Assembly: GCA_015075365.1 (NCBI GenBank)
Contig: JABTUN010000004.1
Location: 310,001-374,000, forward strand
Reading direction: 5' to 3'
Length of the DNA: 64,000 nt
Source: Verrucomicrobiaceae bacterium
GTDB taxonomy: Bacteria > Verrucomicrobiota > Verrucomicrobiia > Verrucomicrobiales > Verrucomicrobiaceae
Numbering within the stretch: the first letter of the stretch is position 1; each line of letters opens with the position of its first letter. Below, one piece after another: positions 32,572 to 41,425 of this stretch. A program made the position numbers and the translations under genes. The notes under the pieces are model-generated. The model made no database searches and was not told where the DNA came from. It saw only the letters and a list, made by a program, of their open reading frames with translations.

Positions 32572-33453
32572 TCACAAAGTGGACGGCGGTGCCGGAATGA
32601 AGAAGGAGTGCGGGCCGGAGTAGCCTTCGACGGCGTGTTCTCCGATGGAGACGACCTCGCTCTCAGCCTGCATCTTCTCGACCGCTTTGCTGGAGAAGAG
32701 CATGCGCTGCTCGAGCTTCCCGGCGATTTTTTCCATGCGGAAGACGAAGTTGACCTCCGGGCCGTGGAGATTGAGCTCGCTCATGGTGGGTACGCTGCCG
32801 AGCACAGTGGGTCCGTGGTGCAAAACGACGCGGAAGGGCAGCGTGCTGGCGTCCTGGGCCCCGCGCAGCTTCGCGACGGCCTGCCGCACACGGATGTGAC
32901 TGTCGCCGCCACCCTTCCAGTAGCAGAAGAAGCCGTCGCCGAGATACTTCGACATCTGGCCGCCGCAGTCGTCGATGATCTGGCGGCATTCCTTGAACCA
33001 GGTGCCGGTGAGGCGCGGGTATTCCTCCGGCGCCATGCTCTGGGCGAGCCGGGTGGAGCCCTCGATGTCGGCCACCATGAGCCAGCACTCCGCCTGGTCG
33101 ATGCGGATCATGGTGGAGGCCATGACAGCCTTGCTGGCGGGATGCATGGCGCTGAGGATCTCCGTGACGAACTCGAGCTCGACATCGGCGATGCGGATGA
33201 CATCGCCGTTGCGCAGGCGCACGGACTGGGAGATGCGGCGGCCGTTGACGAAGGTGCCGTTGGCGCTGCCGAGATCGACGATCCAAAACTCCGCCTCCCC
33301 CTGGGCCTGGATGGTGGCATGGCGGCGGGAGGCCTCCTTGCTGGCCAGCGGCAGGGTGTTGGTGGGATGCCGGCCGATGGAGCACGAGCCGGTGAGGGCA
33401 TGCTGACGCCCGTCGGAGAGACGAAGCCAGGTCTGCAACAACGGTGAGCTCAT
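32572..33453 (-). CDS. FHA domain / class III adenylate-guanylate cyclase protein
   Basis: Protein of 293 residues. Residues 20-95 form an FHA domain (SIGRHPTNTLPL, then SRRHATIQ and VDLGSANGTFVNGRRI), which binds phosphothreonine. Residues 125-285 form a class III nucleotidyl cyclase-like domain: LMVADIEGSTRLAQ holds the first metal Asp, YLGDGFFCYW the second region, then a C-terminal part. Several canonical substrate-specifying residues are hard to place by eye, so activity and the product (cAMP or cGMP) are open. No membrane segment. A paralogue with the same order lies at 49378-50301. Confidence 0.85.
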   Translation of the reverse strand: MSSPLLQTWLRLSDGRQHALTGSCSIGRHPTNTLPLASKEASRRHATIQAQGEAEFWIVDLGSANGTFVNGRRISQSVRLRNGDVIRIADVELEFVTEILSAMHPASKAVMASTMIRIDQAECWLMVADIEGSTRLAQSMAPEEYPRLTGTWFKECRQIIDDCGGQMSKYLGDGFFCYWKGGGDSHIRVRQAVAKLRGAQDASTLPFRVVLHHGPTVLGSVPTMSELNLHGPEVNFVFRMEKIAGKLEQRMLFSSKAVEKMQAESEVVSIGEHAVEGYSGPHSFFIPAPPSTL

Positions 33454-33684
33454 GATGGACGGAATTCATGCCGTGGAATCCTGCGCGCGCCAACCGGGAA
33501 TCTTGTGCAGGCCCGCCAGCACGACGAGGCGGGACAAGGGCGCCACAGGGCTGCCGCAGGGGGCGGCTTTCCATGGCCGTCCGGCAATCCGGGGATGAAT
33601 CTCCACCGGGCCGCCGTGTTCCCGGTTGCAATCCGGTGGCGCGTGCCCTTTTTGAGCCTGACCAACCTCCTTCCACGCCCCTTC

Positions 33685-34128
33685 ATGTCGTCCAAACGCC
33701 AGGAACTCACCACGCATCTCGGATCACCTGCGGTGGAGGATTACCTGGAGCAGATTCACAACCTGATCACGCTGAAGGGCTATGCGCGGGTGGTGGACAT
33801 CGCCGCCAATTTGAAGATCTCCCAGGCCAGCGTGACCAATATGATCCAGCGCATGGACGCGGACGGGCTGGTGGTCTATGAGCGCTACCGCGGCGTCGTG
33901 CTGACGGAGACAGGACGCCAGGTGGGGGAGGAAATCGCCCGGCGGCACGAGGTGCTGACGCGGCTGCTGGCCGGCTTTGGACTGGATCCGGCCACGGTGC
34001 ATCAGGATGTGGAGGGCATGGAGCACCACATCAGCCGCCAGACGCTGGAGGTGCTGACGCTGCTCATGGAGGAGCTGGAGGGCAATCCGGCGCTGCTGAA
34101 GCGGCTGAAGAGCCGCCTCACTCACTGA
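33685..34128 (+). CDS. mntR: MntR/DtxR-family metal-dependent regulator
   Basis: Protein of 147 residues. The winged helix (VEDYLEQIHNLITLKGYARVVDIAANLKISQASVTNMIQRM) and the dimerisation domain ending EGMEHHISRQTLEVL match MntR. Candidate metal ligands are the acidic residues in SPAVEDYLEQI and Glu/His in DVEGMEHHIS. There is no C-terminal SH3-like domain, so the short MntR type fits better than DtxR/IdeR. It would repress Mn uptake genes when Mn binds. No transporter gene is adjacent. It overlaps rlpA tail to tail by 7 bp. Confidence 0.85.
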   Translation: MSSKRQELTTHLGSPAVEDYLEQIHNLITLKGYARVVDIAANLKISQASVTNMIQRMDADGLVVYERYRGVVLTETGRQVGEEIARRHEVLTRLLAGFGLDPATVHQDVEGMEHHISRQTLEVLTLLMEELEGNPALLKRLKSRLTH

Positions 34129-34649
34129 GCGGGGGGCAATCCGTATCCAGGAGGCGGCGGGGGCAGGCCGGCGGGCGGCGCGGAGGGAGTGCCATACGAA
34201 GGCGGTGGAGGCGTGGCCTGGTAGCCGGCGGACGGGGGCGGCCCGTAGGATGGAGGTGGCGGCGCGGCCGGGGACGGGGCCATGCCACCGGGAATCGTGC
34301 GCGCGGTCACCGTCACATCCGCCAGGCCATGGGGCGGGATTTGCAGATGCTCCGCCGCCGCGCGGGACACATTGATGACGCGCCCGGGATAATAGGGGAA
34401 GCGATCATTGACCGTCACGTTCACGGCACGGCCGTTGGCGTGGTTTTTGACTTTCACCTGGGTGCCAAAGGGCAGCGTGTGATGCGCCGCCGTCCAGCCG
34501 TAGGGCGCATAAATCTCCCCGGACGCGGTGGCGCGCCCGGCATACTGGTCCGCGATGTAGGATGCATACCCGCGCTGCTGGTAGGCGGGCCGTGCACAAC
34601 TGGCGAGCAGGGCGAGGAGCGGCAACGTGGCTAGAGCGGGCAGGTTCAT
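34122..34649 (-). CDS. rlpA: RlpA-family lipoprotein (double-psi beta-barrel)
   Basis: Protein of 175 residues from MNLPALATL. A lipoprotein signal ends LLALLASC. The DPBB domain has YASYIADQYAGRATASGE, then AAHHTLPFGTQVKVKNHANG and VNVTVNDRFPYYPGRVINVS with the catalytic-type Asp in NDR, matching RlpA septal lytic transglycosylases. Instead of a SPOR domain the C-terminus is a 50-residue Pro/Gly/Tyr-rich tail (PPPPSYG repeats). Acts at the outer membrane on denuded glycan strands. An upstream in-frame ATG (34673) adds 8 residues. Confidence 0.88.
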   Translation of the reverse strand: MNLPALATLPLLALLASCARPAYQQRGYASYIADQYAGRATASGEIYAPYGWTAAHHTLPFGTQVKVKNHANGRAVNVTVNDRFPYYPGRVINVSRAAAEHLQIPPHGLADVTVTARTIPGGMAPSPAAPPPPSYGPPPSAGYQATPPPPSYGTPSAPPAGLPPPPPGYGLPPAQ

Positions 34650-34778
34650 GACAATCGGGAGAAATAGACGCATTCATCCCCCGCGACAACCACCGCGGTG
34701 TCCGAGGCCCATTCAGACAACTTCATCGGGAGCAGGACGGATGCCTTGTCCCCGAAGCGAAAGTCCGCGCATGCCTGC

Positions 34779-34796
34779 TTGTGAAACTTTTCACAA
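34779..34796 (+). promoter_or_regulatory. CRP/FNR-type dyad operator upstream of nuoG
   Basis: TTGTGAAA and TTTCACAA form a perfect 8-bp inverted repeat around CT. It contains TGTGA-N6-TCACA (34780-34795), the consensus of the CRP branch of the CRP/FNR family. It lies 67 bp before the nuoG start and 8 bp before a candidate -35. Also possible as a control site for the divergent rlpA gene. Confidence 0.5.
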
Positions 34797-34803
34797 AATC
34801 GGG

Positions 34804-34831
34804 TTGCCGCTCTTTCCCTCACCCCGATAAT
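34804..34831 (+). promoter_or_regulatory. Putative nuoG promoter
   Basis: TTGCCG (34804-34809) and GATAAT (34826-34831) are separated by 16 bp, between the dyad operator and the ATG at 34864. Five of six -10 bases match the sigma-70 consensus. Read by eye. Confidence 0.4.
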
Positions 34832-34863
34832 CGACCAGACGCCCCCTTTTTTCCCCTTCGCTC

Positions 34864-36600
34864 ATGCCCGCTCCTGCTGAAGCTCCCGCCCCTGCCGCCG
34901 CCCCGCCCCCGGCCAATCTCGTGAATGTGCAGATCGACGGCGTCTGGCACAAGTTCCCCAAAGGCACGCGCATGATCGAGGCCTGCAAGCAGGCCAAGGC
35001 CGAAGTCCCGCACTACTGCTACCACCCGAAGCTCTCCTCCCCCGGCAACTGCCGCATGTGCCTCGTCGAGATGGGCATGCCGCCGCGCCCCGCGCCCGGC
35101 CAGGAGCCGGAGAAAGACGAGCACGGCATGCCGAAGATCGGCTGGATGCCGCGCCCCGTCATCGCGTGCGCCAACACCGTCGCGGAAGGCATGGGCATCC
35201 GCACCGAGAGCGTCCTCACGCAGGAATGCCGCAAAGGCGTGATGGAATTCCTGCTCATCAATCACCCGCTCGACTGCCCGATCTGCGACCAGGCCGGCGA
35301 GTGCCGCCTGCAGGAGTTCAGCGTCGAGCACGGCAAGGGCGAGAGCCGCTTCCGCGAGGACAAGGTCAAGAAGCCGAAGAATGTCGATATCGGCCCGCGG
35401 GTGCGCCTCGACGACGAGCGCTGCATCATGTGCAGCCGCTGCATCCGCTTCACCGCGGAGATCGCCGACGAGCCCGTGCTTGGCTTCACCGAGCGCGGCA
35501 GCTTCACCACGCTCGCCGTGCATCCCGGCAAGCGCCTGGAGCACAACTACTCGCTGAACACCGTCGATATCTGCCCCGTCGGCGCGCTCACCAGCACCGA
35601 CTTCCGCTTCCAGCAGCGCGTGTGGTTCCTCACCGAGACGCCGGGCATCTGCACCGGCTGCGGCCGTGGCTGCAACATGGAGATCGGCGCCCGCGGCGAC
35701 ACGATCTACCGCCAGACCCCGCGCGACAACAACGACGTGAACTCGTCCTGGATGTGCGACAGCGGCCGTCTCGACTTCCACTTCGTGAACAGCGAGTTCC
35801 GCCTGACCGACCCGATGGTCAAAACCGGTGGCAAACATGAGATCGCGAGCTGGAAGACCGCGCTCAACAGCATCGCGACCGCCTTGGCCGGCAAGAAGGG
35901 CGAGGAGATCGCCATCATCGCCAGCGCGCGCATGACGAATGAGGAACTCTTCTTCGTGAAGCACCTCGCCGCCCAGCTCGGCACGACGAACGTCGATGTC
36001 ATCCCGCGCAGCGGCGGAGCGGACAATTACCTCCGCGCCGACGACCTGAACCCGAACACCAACGGGGCCAAGCTCATCCTCGGCATCGAACCCGGCTCCA
36101 AACTGGCCCAGATCCAGGAAAGCATGTCACGCGGCCAGATCCGTGTGCTGCTCGCCCTCGGCGAGAACCTGCTCAAAGTCGGCTTCGCCCAGCGCGATCT
36201 CGAAAAAGTGCCCTTCATCGCCACTTTGCACCTTCTGGCCAACGCCAGCGCCGAACTCAGCCACGTCGTGCTCCCCGGCACCGCTTACGCTGAAAAACGC
36301 GGCAGCATGATCAACGTCACCGGCCGCCTCCAGCGCCTCAACAAGGCCGTCAAGGCGCGCGGCAACGCCCGCGACACCTGGGAAATCCTCCGCGATCTCA
36401 TCGTGGCCTGTGGCGGCGGCAACGGCCTCCACACCATCGAGGATGTCTTCAAGCGCCTCGCCACCGAAGTCCCGGCGCTCTACGGTCTCACCTTCTCCAA
36501 GATCGGTGACCTCGGCACCCAGGTGCTCGAAACCACCGAGAAGATCCCGCTGCTGGAGCGCGAGAAGGAACGCAAAGCGAAGGGCATCATCGTGGGCTGA
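34864..36600 (+). CDS. nuoG: NADH-quinone oxidoreductase subunit G (short form)
   Basis: Protein of 578 residues after an Ala/Pro-rich leader of 17. The [2Fe-2S] region has CYHPKLSSPGNCRMC and a later CANTV. The His-Cys3 [4Fe-4S] ligands lie in HPLDCPICDQAGEC. A further [4Fe-4S] motif is CIMCSRCIRF with a later CPVG, and CTGCGRGCNMEIGARGD begins the molybdopterin-like domain. The oxidoreductase-like C-terminal part is shorter than in E. coli NuoG (about 900 residues). It belongs to the peripheral arm of complex I and passes electrons from NADH. No other nuo gene is adjacent. Confidence 0.9.
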   Translation: MPAPAEAPAPAAAPPPANLVNVQIDGVWHKFPKGTRMIEACKQAKAEVPHYCYHPKLSSPGNCRMCLVEMGMPPRPAPGQEPEKDEHGMPKIGWMPRPVIACANTVAEGMGIRTESVLTQECRKGVMEFLLINHPLDCPICDQAGECRLQEFSVEHGKGESRFREDKVKKPKNVDIGPRVRLDDERCIMCSRCIRFTAEIADEPVLGFTERGSFTTLAVHPGKRLEHNYSLNTVDICPVGALTSTDFRFQQRVWFLTETPGICTGCGRGCNMEIGARGDTIYRQTPRDNNDVNSSWMCDSGRLDFHFVNSEFRLTDPMVKTGGKHEIASWKTALNSIATALAGKKGEEIAIIASARMTNEELFFVKHLAAQLGTTNVDVIPRSGGADNYLRADDLNPNTNGAKLILGIEPGSKLAQIQESMSRGQIRVLLALGENLLKVGFAQRDLEKVPFIATLHLLANASAELSHVVLPGTAYAEKRGSMINVTGRLQRLNKAVKARGNARDTWEILRDLIVACGGGNGLHTIEDVFKRLATEVPALYGLTFSKIGDLGTQVLETTEKIPLLEREKERKAKGIIVG

Positions 36601-36707
36601 ACCGGGGAGGTCTCCTTCCCCGGAGAGCACCTGATGAGTTCCCGTGCTGGACGGGGTTTCATTCGCCGGTGGACGGACCGTGCGTTTGCCGGCAGACTGC
36701 GCGCACG

Positions 36708-37343
36708 ATGAAACTGACGCGTCTTCTGCTCCTCCCGGCCGCCCTGTTTCTGGCATCCTGCGCCGGCATCGTGCCGCACCGCACGCCGCCGGGCGTCACC
36801 GTGGACCTCGTGCCGAGGGGGCGCTACGCGCGTGTCCAGCACCGGCCGATGACGCCACGCTACATCACCATCCACGCCACGGAGAACCGCTCCCGCGGGG
36901 CGAACGCGTGGTCGCACGCGCAGATGCTGAAACGCGGCGCCATCAAGGGCCGGCACAACGCCATCGGCTACATCGGCTGGCATTTCACCGTGGACGACCA
37001 CTCGACCTACCAGAGCCTGCCCACGAACGAGCGCGGGGAGCACGCCGACTATGACGGCCCGGGGAACCGCGGCTCCATCGGCATCGAGATGTGCGAAAAC
37101 CGCGGCAATGACCGCGCGCGCACGATCGACCGCACGGCGCGCCTCACGGCCTGGCTGATGAAGGAGCACGGCATCCCGATCTCCCGCGTCGTGCCGCACA
37201 TGCACTGGCGCATGATCCGCCATGATGACGGGCGGGACCTGGGCCACAAGCGCTGCCCGCACTTCCTGCTGGACAACGGCCGCCTGGGACCGAAGTGGCA
37301 GGCCTTTCTCGCGCGGGTCATGGCATATCACCGGGCGCTGTGA
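36708..37343 (+). CDS. N-acetylmuramoyl-L-alanine amidase lipoprotein (Amidase_2)
   Basis: Protein of 211 residues. Lipoprotein signal MKLTRLLLLPAALFLASC fixes the start. The Amidase_2 fold shows ITIHATENRSRGANAWSH (first Zn His), GRHNAIGYIGWHFTVDD, GSIGIEMCEN, and the late VPHMHWRM and KRCPHFLLD region with the second His and Cys ligands. It should cleave the lactyl-peptide bond of peptidoglycan in the periplasm, in cell-wall turnover. Same strand as gph 54 bp downstream. Confidence 0.88.
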   Translation: MKLTRLLLLPAALFLASCAGIVPHRTPPGVTVDLVPRGRYARVQHRPMTPRYITIHATENRSRGANAWSHAQMLKRGAIKGRHNAIGYIGWHFTVDDHSTYQSLPTNERGEHADYDGPGNRGSIGIEMCENRGNDRARTIDRTARLTAWLMKEHGIPISRVVPHMHWRMIRHDDGRDLGHKRCPHFLLDNGRLGPKWQAFLARVMAYHRAL

Positions 37344-37396
37344 ATGACGGCCCGCGCTTGCGGCGGGCGGTTTCGCACCGCATGGGAGAGACTGAC

Positions 37397-38047
37397 ATGA
37401 CCGCCCCCAAAGCCTTCATCTTCGACCTCGACGGCACGCTGATCGACTCGCTAGCCGACATCGCGGAATCCATCAACCGCATGCTCGACGCGCGCGGCTT
37501 CCCGCGCTGCGAGGTGGATGTCTTCAAGCAGATGGTGGGAGACGGCATGGAAAAGCTGGTGGAGCGCGCGCTGCCGGAGGACCGCCGCGCGGACAGCGCG
37601 CTCATCCACGCCTGCGTGGAGGAGTACCGCGCGCACTACGACACGCTGTGGAACACGCAGACGCGGCCCTACGAGGGCATTCCGGAGCTGCTGAAGGCGC
37701 TCAAGGCGCGCGGGCTGAAACTCGGCGTCATCTCGAACAAGGCGCACCGCTTCACGGTGCCGATGACGGAGCACTTCTTCGGCCCGGCGTGCTTTGATGC
37801 CATCCTGGGCCAGCGCGCGGAGGTGCCGCGCAAACCCGCCCCCGACGGCGCGCATGAGATGGCCGCCCTGCTCGGCCTGAAGACCTCCGAAATGGCCTAT
37901 GTCGGCGATTCCGGCATCGACATGGCCTTTGCGAAAAACAGCGGCATGCGGGCGGTCGGCGTGCGCTGGGGATTCCGCGGGGAGAGGGAGTTGATTGAGC
38001 ACGGGGCGGATCTTTTGGTCTCTCATCCGTGCGAACTGGCCGCTTGA
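37397..38047 (+). CDS. gph: HAD-family phosphatase, probably phosphoglycolate phosphatase
   Basis: Protein of 216 residues. HAD motif I is FIFDLDGTLIDS (nucleophile and acid Asp), motif II VISNKAH, motif III lysine in RKPAPD, and motif IV YVGDSGIDMAFA. The alpha-helical cap between motif I and II (SINRMLDARG...) places it with Gph/PGP enzymes, which dephosphorylate 2-phosphoglycolate. A GGGAGAG sequence 7 bp before the ATG at 37397 is a rare good Shine-Dalgarno in this window and decides the start. Other small phosphates are possible substrates. Confidence 0.85.
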   Translation: MTAPKAFIFDLDGTLIDSLADIAESINRMLDARGFPRCEVDVFKQMVGDGMEKLVERALPEDRRADSALIHACVEEYRAHYDTLWNTQTRPYEGIPELLKALKARGLKLGVISNKAHRFTVPMTEHFFGPACFDAILGQRAEVPRKPAPDGAHEMAALLGLKTSEMAYVGDSGIDMAFAKNSGMRAVGVRWGFRGERELIEHGADLLVSHPCELAA

Positions 38048-38081
38048 GCAAGTCCGCGCCTGCCCTTACACTTCCCGCGTT

Positions 38082-38972
38082 GTGAAAACCTCCCCTGCCC
38101 TGCTTCTGAAAAACGGCCTGCTTCTGCTGGCGGCGGCCAGTCTGGCCTCCTGCAGCCTGTTCCGCCCGAAACCGCCGCCCCCGCCTCCGGAGCCCCCGCC
38201 CCGTGAAGAGTGGAAGTATCCCGGTGAATGGACCGGGGGAGACAAGGCCATCACCAACATCGTGGTGAACGTGGACACGCAGCGCGCCACCCTTTACCAC
38301 GACAATGAAATCGTAGGCTGGACCTATGTGGCCAGCGGCATCACCAGCTTCCCCACGCCCACAGGCGACTTCAAGATCCTCGAAAAGGTGAAGGACAAAG
38401 TCTCCAACCTCTACGGCAAGGGCTATGACTCCAGCGGCAAGCTGGTGAACTCCGACTTCAAGCAGGGGCGTGATGTGCTGCCGGAGGGCGGTAAATTCGT
38501 GGCCGCGCCGATGAAATACTTCATGCGGCTCACGGGCGATGGCGTGGGCATGCACATCGGCGTCATCTCACGGCCCGGCCGCCGCGCCTCCCACGGCTGC
38601 ATCCGCCTGCCGTCCAAAATGGCGCCCATCATCTTCAACCGCGTGGCGATCGGCACGCCGGTGAAGATCACCGGCAACGGCCCGGATTACGAGACCTACC
38701 TGAAACAGGCCGCCGCGAAGGCGAAGGCGAATGCCGCGAAGTACGCCGCCTCGAAGAAGAAACAGGCGGAGGCTGCCGCGGCCAAGGCCGCCGAAGCCGG
38801 TGCCGATGGCACCACGCCCCCGGCCACCCCCGTGGGCACGCCGACCCCGGAGCCTGTCCCGCCGCCGCTCGGCGCGCCGCCTTCCACCACGCCGCCGGCT
38901 CCTGCTCCCGCCCAGCCGCCCGTGGAGATCAAGCCTGCCGCCCCGGCCACGCCGGGCACAGGTTTGCTGTGA
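38082..38972 (+). CDS. L,D-transpeptidase lipoprotein (YkuD domain)
   Basis: Protein of 296 residues from GTG 38082. Lipobox LASC with Cys24, then a proline run. The YkuD domain spans residues about 58-190: NIVVNVDTQRATLYHD, SGITSFPTPTGDF, and the catalytic block HIGV (His158) with SHGCIRL (His171, Cys173). The C-terminal 110 residues are Ala/Lys-rich and then Pro-rich, probably a wall-spanning tail. Cross-links peptidoglycan or anchors proteins in the periplasm. An ATG 29 codons upstream lies inside the gph frame and destroys the signal peptide. Confidence 0.9.
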   Translation: MKTSPALLLKNGLLLLAAASLASCSLFRPKPPPPPPEPPPREEWKYPGEWTGGDKAITNIVVNVDTQRATLYHDNEIVGWTYVASGITSFPTPTGDFKILEKVKDKVSNLYGKGYDSSGKLVNSDFKQGRDVLPEGGKFVAAPMKYFMRLTGDGVGMHIGVISRPGRRASHGCIRLPSKMAPIIFNRVAIGTPVKITGNGPDYETYLKQAAAKAKANAAKYAASKKKQAEAAAAKAAEAGADGTTPPATPVGTPTPEPVPPPLGAPPSTTPPAPAPAQPPVEIKPAAPATPGTGLL

Positions 38973-38993
38973 TTCACGACGACCTCCACCGTC

Positions 38994-40124
38994 GTGGCAC
39001 GCTTCACTCTCGAGGATCTCGGCTGGGATGCGTTCTACGCGGGACACTTTGAGCCCTTCCGTGCGCAGGGCTGGGTGCCTGCCCGGCTGATCCGGGACAA
39101 CAAGATCAGCTACGGCGCGTTGCTGGACGACGGCGCGGGCGGATTCGACGAACTGGAGGTCATCCTCAGCGGCAAGGTGTATCACGACGCCGAAACCGAT
39201 GCCGAGCTGCCCGCGGTGGGCGACTGGGTGGCTCTGGATGTCGGCGGCCCCGGGGAAGATCATGTCATCCGCGCCCGCCTGCCGCGCAGGACGTGTTTTT
39301 CACGTAAAGCGCCCGGCTTCAGCGCGGAGGAGCAGGTGATCGCCGCGAATGTGGACACGGTGGTCGTGGTGACGGATGCCGGGCCGGACTTCAACCTGCG
39401 CCGCATGGAGCGTTACTTTGCCCTCATCGCGCGCGGCGGCGCCAGGGCCGTGGTGCTCGTCAACAAGGCGGATCTCTACCCGGAATCGCAAAACCAGGAG
39501 GCCGCCGCCGCCATCCGCGCCCTCGCCGCGGACGCCGAGGTACTCGTCACCAGCGTGAAGAAGCGGAAGGGCCTCAAACCGCTCAAGGATCACTTCAGCC
39601 GCGGGCGCACCCTCGCCATCATCGGCTCCAGCGGCGTCGGCAAATCCGCCCTCGTCAATCTCCTGCTCGGGGAGGACTGGCAGTGGGTGGACGAGGTCAA
39701 CGAGGTCACCGGCAAAGGCCGCCACACCACCACCGCGCGCGAGCTCATCCTCCTGGAGAAAGGCGGCATCCTCATCGACAACCCCGGCATCAAAGAGGTG
39801 CAGATGTGGACGGACGAGACCACCCTGCGGGAGCGCTTTGCAGACATCGCCCGTATCGCCCTGGACTGCCGTTTTCACGACTGCAAGCACGGCCGGGACG
39901 CCGGCTGCGCCATCCGAGCCGCCGTCGAGTCCGGCGCGCTGGACCCCGCCCGCTACGAGGGCTACCTCAAGCTGGAGGACGAGATCACCGGGCTGCGCCA
40001 GAAGCGCAAAAAGCGCCAGATGACCGTCGAACGCCGCGCCAAGCGCGATCACAAGATCAAGGCCCGCAACCGCGCGGACCGCGAGGATATCGAACGCGAT
40101 CTCAAGCCGCGCGCCGGGAGATAG
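38994..40124 (+). CDS. rsgA: Ribosome small-subunit GTPase RsgA
   Basis: Protein of 376 residues from GTG 38994. N-terminal OB-fold region (VGDWVALDVGG), then the circularly permuted GTPase order typical of RsgA/YjeQ: G4 LVNKADLY comes before G1 IGSSGVGKSALVN, G2 and G3 IDNPGIKE. The zinc knuckle is CRFHDCKHGRDAGC, followed by a strongly basic C-terminal tail. It helps 30S subunit maturation and is GTP-dependent. Follows the L,D-transpeptidase gene by 21 bp. Confidence 0.95.
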   Translation: MARFTLEDLGWDAFYAGHFEPFRAQGWVPARLIRDNKISYGALLDDGAGGFDELEVILSGKVYHDAETDAELPAVGDWVALDVGGPGEDHVIRARLPRRTCFSRKAPGFSAEEQVIAANVDTVVVVTDAGPDFNLRRMERYFALIARGGARAVVLVNKADLYPESQNQEAAAAIRALAADAEVLVTSVKKRKGLKPLKDHFSRGRTLAIIGSSGVGKSALVNLLLGEDWQWVDEVNEVTGKGRHTTTARELILLEKGGILIDNPGIKEVQMWTDETTLRERFADIARIALDCRFHDCKHGRDAGCAIRAAVESGALDPARYEGYLKLEDEITGLRQKRKKRQMTVERRAKRDHKIKARNRADREDIERDLKPRAGR

Positions 40125-40165
40125 GCGGTTGCACTCGGAGGCCAGCACGGGAGCATGCGCACGCC

Positions 40166-41383
40166 ATGAAGCCGCTGTTCCTCCTCCTTCTCCTCGCCAC
40201 TTCCCTCCTTGCCAAGGACCTGCCGGGGCCGGAGCGCTTTGAAAAAGCCATCGCAGCCTTCGAGGCAGCGGACAAGACGGCGAAACCGCCAAAGGACGGG
40301 GTGCTCTTCGTCGGCGCGTCGAACATCCGCCGCTGGGAGTCGCTGCCGCAGCGCTTCAAGAAGGACAAGGTGCTCAACCGTGGCTTTGGCGGCGCGCTTT
40401 TGAGCGAGGTGATGCACTTCGCCGACCGCATCGTGCTGCCTTACCAGCCGAAGCAGATCTATCTCAACGCCGGCGGCAATGACCTGCACATGGGCCGCAC
40501 GCCGGAGGAAGTGCTGGGCTCCTTCAAGGCCTTCGCGGCGCTCGTGCGCGAAAAGCTGCCGAAAACGAAGCTGGGCTTCCTTTGCATCCCCGCCTCGCCT
40601 TCGCGCTGGGACGAGGTGGAGACCGTCCAAACGACGAACAAGCTCATCGCGGACTTCATCCGTGCCGACGGCGGCCGCATCGAGTTCATCGACTACTTCC
40701 CGATGCTGCTCGGTGCAGACGGAAAGCCGCGCGCGGAGCTGTATGTCGAGGACCGGCTGCATTTCAGCGAGGCGGGCTACGACATCGTCACCTCCGCCAT
40801 CAAGTGGCAGAAGGAGATCGCGGCCATCGAGGCGCGCTACACGGAAAAGCCCGCGCCGGAGTCGCCGATCCTCTTCATTGGCAGCTCCAGCATCCGCATG
40901 TGGAAGACGCTGGCGGAGGATTTTCCCGGCAAGCCGGTGCTCAACCACGGTTTCGGCGGCTCGGAGGTGTTTGACTCGCTCAACTATGTCCGGCGTCTCG
41001 TGCTGCCCTTCCAGCCGAGGCAAATCGTCATGTATGCCGGCGGGAATGACCTCAACGCCGGCAAGACGCCGGAGCGCATCCTTGCGGATCTGCAGGCCTT
41101 TGTGGCCGCCGTGCATGCCGCGCTGCCGAAAACAAAAATCTGCTATATCTCCAGCGCGCCAAACCCGAAACGCTGGTCCCAGATCGTCGAAACACGCCGC
41201 CTGAACGCCCTGGCGAAGGAATTCTGCGCCAGGGACAACCGCTTGAGGTTCATTGACGTGCATCCGGTGATGCTGGCGCCAAACGGCGAGCCGAAACCGG
41301 ACATTTTCCTGGAAGACAAGCTCCACATGAACGCCAGGGGCTATGCGCTCTGGAAAGAGGTCGTGGCGCCGGAGCTGGAATGA
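40166..41383 (+). CDS. Secreted tandem SGNH/GDSL hydrolase
   Basis: Protein of 405 residues, signal peptide MKPLFLLLLLATSLLAK. It contains two SGNH units of about 190 residues. In unit 1: VLFVGASNIRRWESLP (block I), NRGFGGALLSEV (block II), YLNAGGNDLHMG (block III), VEDRLHFSEAGY (block V, Asp-x-x-His). In unit 2: ILFIGSSSIRMWKTL, NHGFGGSEVFDS, MYAGGNDLNAGK and LEDKLHMNARGY. Both keep Ser, Gly, Asn and His, although in unit 1 block I reads GASN. The fold removes acyl groups from lipids or sugars in the periplasm. The two units clearly arose by duplication. Confidence 0.9.
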   Translation: MKPLFLLLLLATSLLAKDLPGPERFEKAIAAFEAADKTAKPPKDGVLFVGASNIRRWESLPQRFKKDKVLNRGFGGALLSEVMHFADRIVLPYQPKQIYLNAGGNDLHMGRTPEEVLGSFKAFAALVREKLPKTKLGFLCIPASPSRWDEVETVQTTNKLIADFIRADGGRIEFIDYFPMLLGADGKPRAELYVEDRLHFSEAGYDIVTSAIKWQKEIAAIEARYTEKPAPESPILFIGSSSIRMWKTLAEDFPGKPVLNHGFGGSEVFDSLNYVRRLVLPFQPRQIVMYAGGNDLNAGKTPERILADLQAFVAAVHAALPKTKICYISSAPNPKRWSQIVETRRLNALAKEFCARDNRLRFIDVHPVMLAPNGEPKPDIFLEDKLHMNARGYALWKEVVAPELE

Positions 41384-41425
41384 TCCCGCTTGCCGCGCGC
41401 CACAGCCCCGGCATACGATGCGGGC

